Below the pieces are notes generated by a model. It saw only the letters and a list, made by a program, of their open reading frames with translations. It was not told the origin of the DNA and did no database searches. Below, piece by piece: positions 6,420 through 9,322 of a stretch of 9,322 bases of DNA. The DNA comes from Rhodobacter sp. (lineage in GTDB: Bacteria; Pseudomonadota; Alphaproteobacteria; Rhodobacterales; Rhodobacteraceae): NCBI GenBank assembly GCA_003536295.1, contig DPZQ01000174.1:1-9322 (forward strand), in the 5' to 3' direction. Position numbers and translations under genes: made by a program. The stretch's first letter is position 1, and each line of letters begins with the position of its first letter.

Positions 6420-9322
6420 ATGCATGTCGTCTTTCGCGAAAGCCACGGGCTTGAGGAAACGGATACTCCCTTTGATCTGGGGCAGTCGCCCGCAGATATT
6501 GTGGTCTTGTCTTTTTCTGACAGCGACCTTGGGGCTTTCGCGGCAGGCTGGACACGCGGCAAAGCCACACTGCCAACCACTCGGTTGGCCAATCTGGTCG
6601 CACTGCGCCATCCTTTGTCCGTGGATACCTATCTTGAGGCCACGCTGTCACAGGCCAAAGGCATCTTGATCCGGCTGATCGGGGGTGAAGCCTATTGGCC
6701 CTATGGGCTGGCCGCCGTGCAAGACTTGGCACGGCGCAAAGGCATAGCTTTGGCGGTTTTACCAGCTGACGGGCGCGAAGATCCGCGTCTTGATGCGCTG
6801 TCAACCCTGCCAATATCGACACTGCGGCGCCTGAGCGCGCTTTGTGATGCGGGCGGTGCGATTGCCGCCCAAGCTGCACTTTCGCAACTGGCCTTGGCGG
6901 CGGGCCTTTATGCGGGGCCCGTGATGGGGGAGAAGACCGTGCCGGATTGCGGCTGGTATGCGCCCCAAGAGGGCGTGATCGCCCCTCCCCCCTTTGCAAC
7001 TGCGCCTTTGGTATTAGTGAGTTTTTATCGTAGCTATGTCACCTCGGCTGATACGGCCACGATTGATACGCTGATTTTAACCCTGCGCGCGCAGGGCTTT
7101 GCCGCCTATGGTCTTTTTGTCCCAAGCCTTAAAGCCGCAGGGGCAACCACCTTTATCGCTCAAGCCTTTGCTCATTGGCCCCCCTGTATTGTCATCAATG
7201 CCACTGCGTTTTCAGCCAAATCCGGCCAAGGGACCACGCCCCTTGATGGAGCTGGCGTGCCTATCTTTCAAATTGCCCTTTCTACCGCGCGGCGCAAAGA
7301 CTGGGCCAGCGCCGAGCGGGGCCTATCACCCGCTGATCTGGCAATGCATGTGGTCTTGCCAGAAGTGGATGGGCGTATTTTTGCGGGCATCGCCAGCTTT
7401 AAATCCCCAATTAAACGCGACCCTGATCTTGAATTCTCGCGGTTTGCACATCGCGCTGATGCGGAACGTATCACAGCCATAGTCGCCCGCGTTAAGGCTT
7501 GGTATGATTTGGGCCAGACATCACCCTCGCAGCGCAAGCTCGCGTTGGTTTTGTCAACCTATCCCGGACGGGCGCATAATTTGGCCCATGCGGTCGGGCT
7601 TGATGCGCTGGCTTCGGTTGAGAGACTGGTGACTGATTTGGCGCAAGCGGGCTATGACACGGGCGCGCCTGAAGTTGTTCCATCCAATGGGCTAGGGGAA
7701 AGGCTTTTGCATCAGCGCCTCAGCTGGCCCCTTAGCGCCTATCTCACTGCGCTTAAGGCACTGCCCCAAGCCCAGCGCGACATACTTTACACCGCTTGGG
7801 GCCCCCCTGAAGAAGACCCTGCCGTTCAAGACGGGTCTTTTGCCTTTGCGGCTTTGACGCAGGGTAATATGCTCATCGCCCTTCAGCCCGAGCGCGGCGA
7901 CGTCACCGCGCGCGACGATCAATATCATGATCTGGCGCGTGTGCCTTGTCATGGGTATGTGGCCTTTTATCTGTGGCTGCGCGCACGCCAGATCGCTGCT
8001 TTAGTGCATATGGGTGCGCATGGCACGTTGGAATGGCTGCCGGGCAAGGCTGTGGCCCTATCACAAGCCTGCTGGCCCGAGATTTTGCTGGGCCCCTGCC
8101 CAGTGATTTATCCGTTCATCGTCAATGATCCGGGCGAAGCGGCCCAAGCCAAACGCCGGCTTGGTGCAGTAACCTTGGGGCATATCCCCCCGCCACTGCG
8201 CAGCACTTCTTTGCCCTTGTCGCTCGAACGGCTAGAGCGGTTGCTTGACGAATATTCTACCGCCGACGGCCTTGACCCTGCGCGCCGTGATAGGTTGGTC
8301 GATGCTATCCGTGTCGAGGCCAGCGCCGCAGGGGTGAATGCGGATTTGGGTTTAGCCGATGACGCCTCTCCCGCCGAGGCGATCACCCGCATTGACCGTT
8401 TCGTTTGCGACATCAAAGAAAGCCAATATGGCGATGGGTTGCATATTTATGGCCAAAGCGCGGGCGAGACCGAGGGGCTTTTGACCGCCCTAGCCGGGCG
8501 TTTTGTAGCCCCCGGCCCTGCAGGCTCGCCCTATCGGGGGCGCACGGATGTTTTGCCCACGGGGCGCAATCTTTATTCAGTTGACCCTAGGTCCGTCCCC
8601 TCACGCGGGTCTTACGCCCAAGGGATCAAACTCGCACAAGAATTGGTGCGGCGGCATTTACAAGAACAGGGCGATTATCCGCGCTCGGTTGTGGTTGATC
8701 TTTGGGGCTCGGCCACAATGCGCACCGCGGGCGAAGAATTTGCTATGGCGCTGCATCTGGCGGGGCTGGAACCGCGCTGGGACGCGGACTCTGAGCGCGT
8801 CTCGGGGTTTGAGATCACGCCCTTGGCCCTTTTAGGACGTCCGCGCATTGATGTGACCTTGCGCATCTCGGGCCTGTTTCGCGATGTGTTCCCAAGCCTT
8901 GCACAATTGTTTGAGGCAGGGGCCGCCGCTTTGGCCCAGCGCGACGAAACCTCGTCGGACAATCCCTATATCGCCAAAGGGCATCGTGTCTTTGGCCCCA
9001 AACCCGGGCTTTACGGCATGGGTATGACCAAGGCGCTTGACGATTACTCGGATCAAGGGCGCCTTGATGCGGGGCAAGCGTGGATGGCGGCCTCGGAATG
9101 GGCGCTTGATGCGCAAGGTGCCTCTGTGCAAGACCGCAGTGGGCTAGAGGCGCGACTTTTGGGTAGCGACGCTTTTGCCCATGTGCAAGATTTGATCGAA
9201 ACAGATCTGTTGCTGGCCTCGGACTATGCCAGCCATGAGGGCGGCTTTGCCAGTGCAGTGGCAGCACTTGGTGGCCAGACCCCCGAGCTTTATCATATTG
9301 ACGCGACCGATCCTAAGGCCCC
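6420..9322 (+). CDS. cobN: Cobaltochelatase large subunit CobN (C-terminus outside window)
   Basis: The frame runs uninterrupted from the ATG at 6420 to the window end, 967 codons with no stop, so about the last 10-25% of a usual 1,100-1,280-residue CobN is missing. CobN is the tetrapyrrole-binding subunit of the CobN-CobS-CobT chelatase, which spends ATP to insert Co(II) into hydrogenobyrinic acid a,c-diamide; it is a relative of BchH/ChlH. The N-terminus MHVVFRESHGLEE and the stretch SPADIVVLSFSDSDLGAF are typical of rhodobacteral CobN. Core motifs are HMGAHGTLEWLPGK (530-543), YPFIVNDPGEAAQAKRR (564-580), NLYSVDPRSVPS, LWGSATMRT (761-769), RVSGFEITPL and GPKPGLYGMGMTK. GCGGA at 6408-6412 is a plausible ribosome binding site, and cobW ends three bases before the start. 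It belongs to the riboswitch-controlled operon. cobS and cobT are not in the window and may lie elsewhere, as is common in this group. Confidence 0.95.
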   Translation, partial: MHVVFRESHGLEETDTPFDLGQSPADIVVLSFSDSDLGAFAAGWTRGKATLPTTRLANLVALRHPLSVDTYLEATLSQAKGILIRLIGGEAYWPYGLAAVQDLARRKGIALAVLPADGREDPRLDALSTLPISTLRRLSALCDAGGAIAAQAALSQLALAAGLYAGPVMGEKTVPDCGWYAPQEGVIAPPPFATAPLVLVSFYRSYVTSADTATIDTLILTLRAQGFAAYGLFVPSLKAAGATTFIAQAFAHWPPCIVINATAFSAKSGQGTTPLDGAGVPIFQIALSTARRKDWASAERGLSPADLAMHVVLPEVDGRIFAGIASFKSPIKRDPDLEFSRFAHRADAERITAIVARVKAWYDLGQTSPSQRKLALVLSTYPGRAHNLAHAVGLDALASVERLVTDLAQAGYDTGAPEVVPSNGLGERLLHQRLSWPLSAYLTALKALPQAQRDILYTAWGPPEEDPAVQDGSFAFAALTQGNMLIALQPERGDVTARDDQYHDLARVPCHGYVAFYLWLRARQIAALVHMGAHGTLEWLPGKAVALSQACWPEILLGPCPVIYPFIVNDPGEAAQAKRRLGAVTLGHIPPPLRSTSLPLSLERLERLLDEYSTADGLDPARRDRLVDAIRVEASAAGVNADLGLADDASPAEAITRIDRFVCDIKESQYGDGLHIYGQSAGETEGLLTALAGRFVAPGPAGSPYRGRTDVLPTGRNLYSVDPRSVPSRGSYAQGIKLAQELVRRHLQEQGDYPRSVVVDLWGSATMRTAGEEFAMALHLAGLEPRWDADSERVSGFEITPLALLGRPRIDVTLRISGLFRDVFPSLAQLFEAGAAALAQRDETSSDNPYIAKGHRVFGPKPGLYGMGMTKALDDYSDQGRLDAGQAWMAASEWALDAQGASVQDRSGLEARLLGSDAFAHVQDLIETDLLLASDYASHEGGFASAVAALGGQTPELYHIDATDPKA

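Noticed and set aside
6379..6999. 206-residue open frame on the minus strand opposite the start of cobN
   Set aside because: It is antisense to the unmistakable CobN N-terminus, is rich in Arg and Pro as antisense frames of GC-rich genes are, and matches no family I know.
8815..9267. 150-residue minus strand open frame
   Set aside because: It lies wholly opposite conserved CobN sequence and has the Arg/Pro/His-rich composition of a shadow frame.
1..9322. Mobile elements, CRISPR arrays, tRNA or rRNA genes, defence genes
   Set aside because: I saw no regularly spaced repeats, transposase or integrase motifs, tRNA-like cloverleaf or rRNA signature anywhere in the window.

Overview
The window looks like a chromosomal segment from an alphaproteobacterium, most likely a member of Rhodobacterales (Roseobacter group). 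This rests on the recognisable wording of the CobN, CobW and CobO proteins, the moderate GC content, and the aerobic (late cobalt insertion) type of cobalamin pathway. The genus cannot be fixed from sequence alone.

Bases 1-141 hold the 3' end of an unrecognised + strand gene. Bases 142-618 hold no gene I can support, only a short frame interrupted by an in-frame stop. A DHA2-type (14-helix) MFS drug/metabolite exporter follows at 619-2079. After a 222-bp AT-rich gap comes a ClcB-like CLC chloride channel/transporter with two C-terminal CBS domains (2302-4017, TTG start). This CLC lacks both glutamates that carry protons in the model exchanger ClC-ec1.

From 4051 onward everything concerns adenosylcobalamin. 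cobO lies on the minus strand, tail-to-tail with the CLC gene. Divergent from it is a clear cobalamin riboswitch (about 4741-4930) followed by an expression platform that ends at the next start codon. The riboswitch leads an operon DUF1636 (5008-5385) - cobW (5382-6416) - cobN (6420 to the window end, incomplete). The three genes are tightly packed: a 4-base overlap, then a 3-base gap.

Taken together, CobW is the probable cobalt metallochaperone and CobN the large subunit of the ATP-dependent cobaltochelatase that inserts cobalt into hydrogenobyrinic acid a,c-diamide. CobO adenosylates the reduced product. The five-cysteine DUF1636 protein is the undescribed member, co-regulated with cobalt insertion. 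The B12 circuitry is well-known biology. The points most worth a second look are the altered proton pathway of the CLC protein, the compact cobO/riboswitch divergent region with its apparently translational switch, and the DUF1636 protein.
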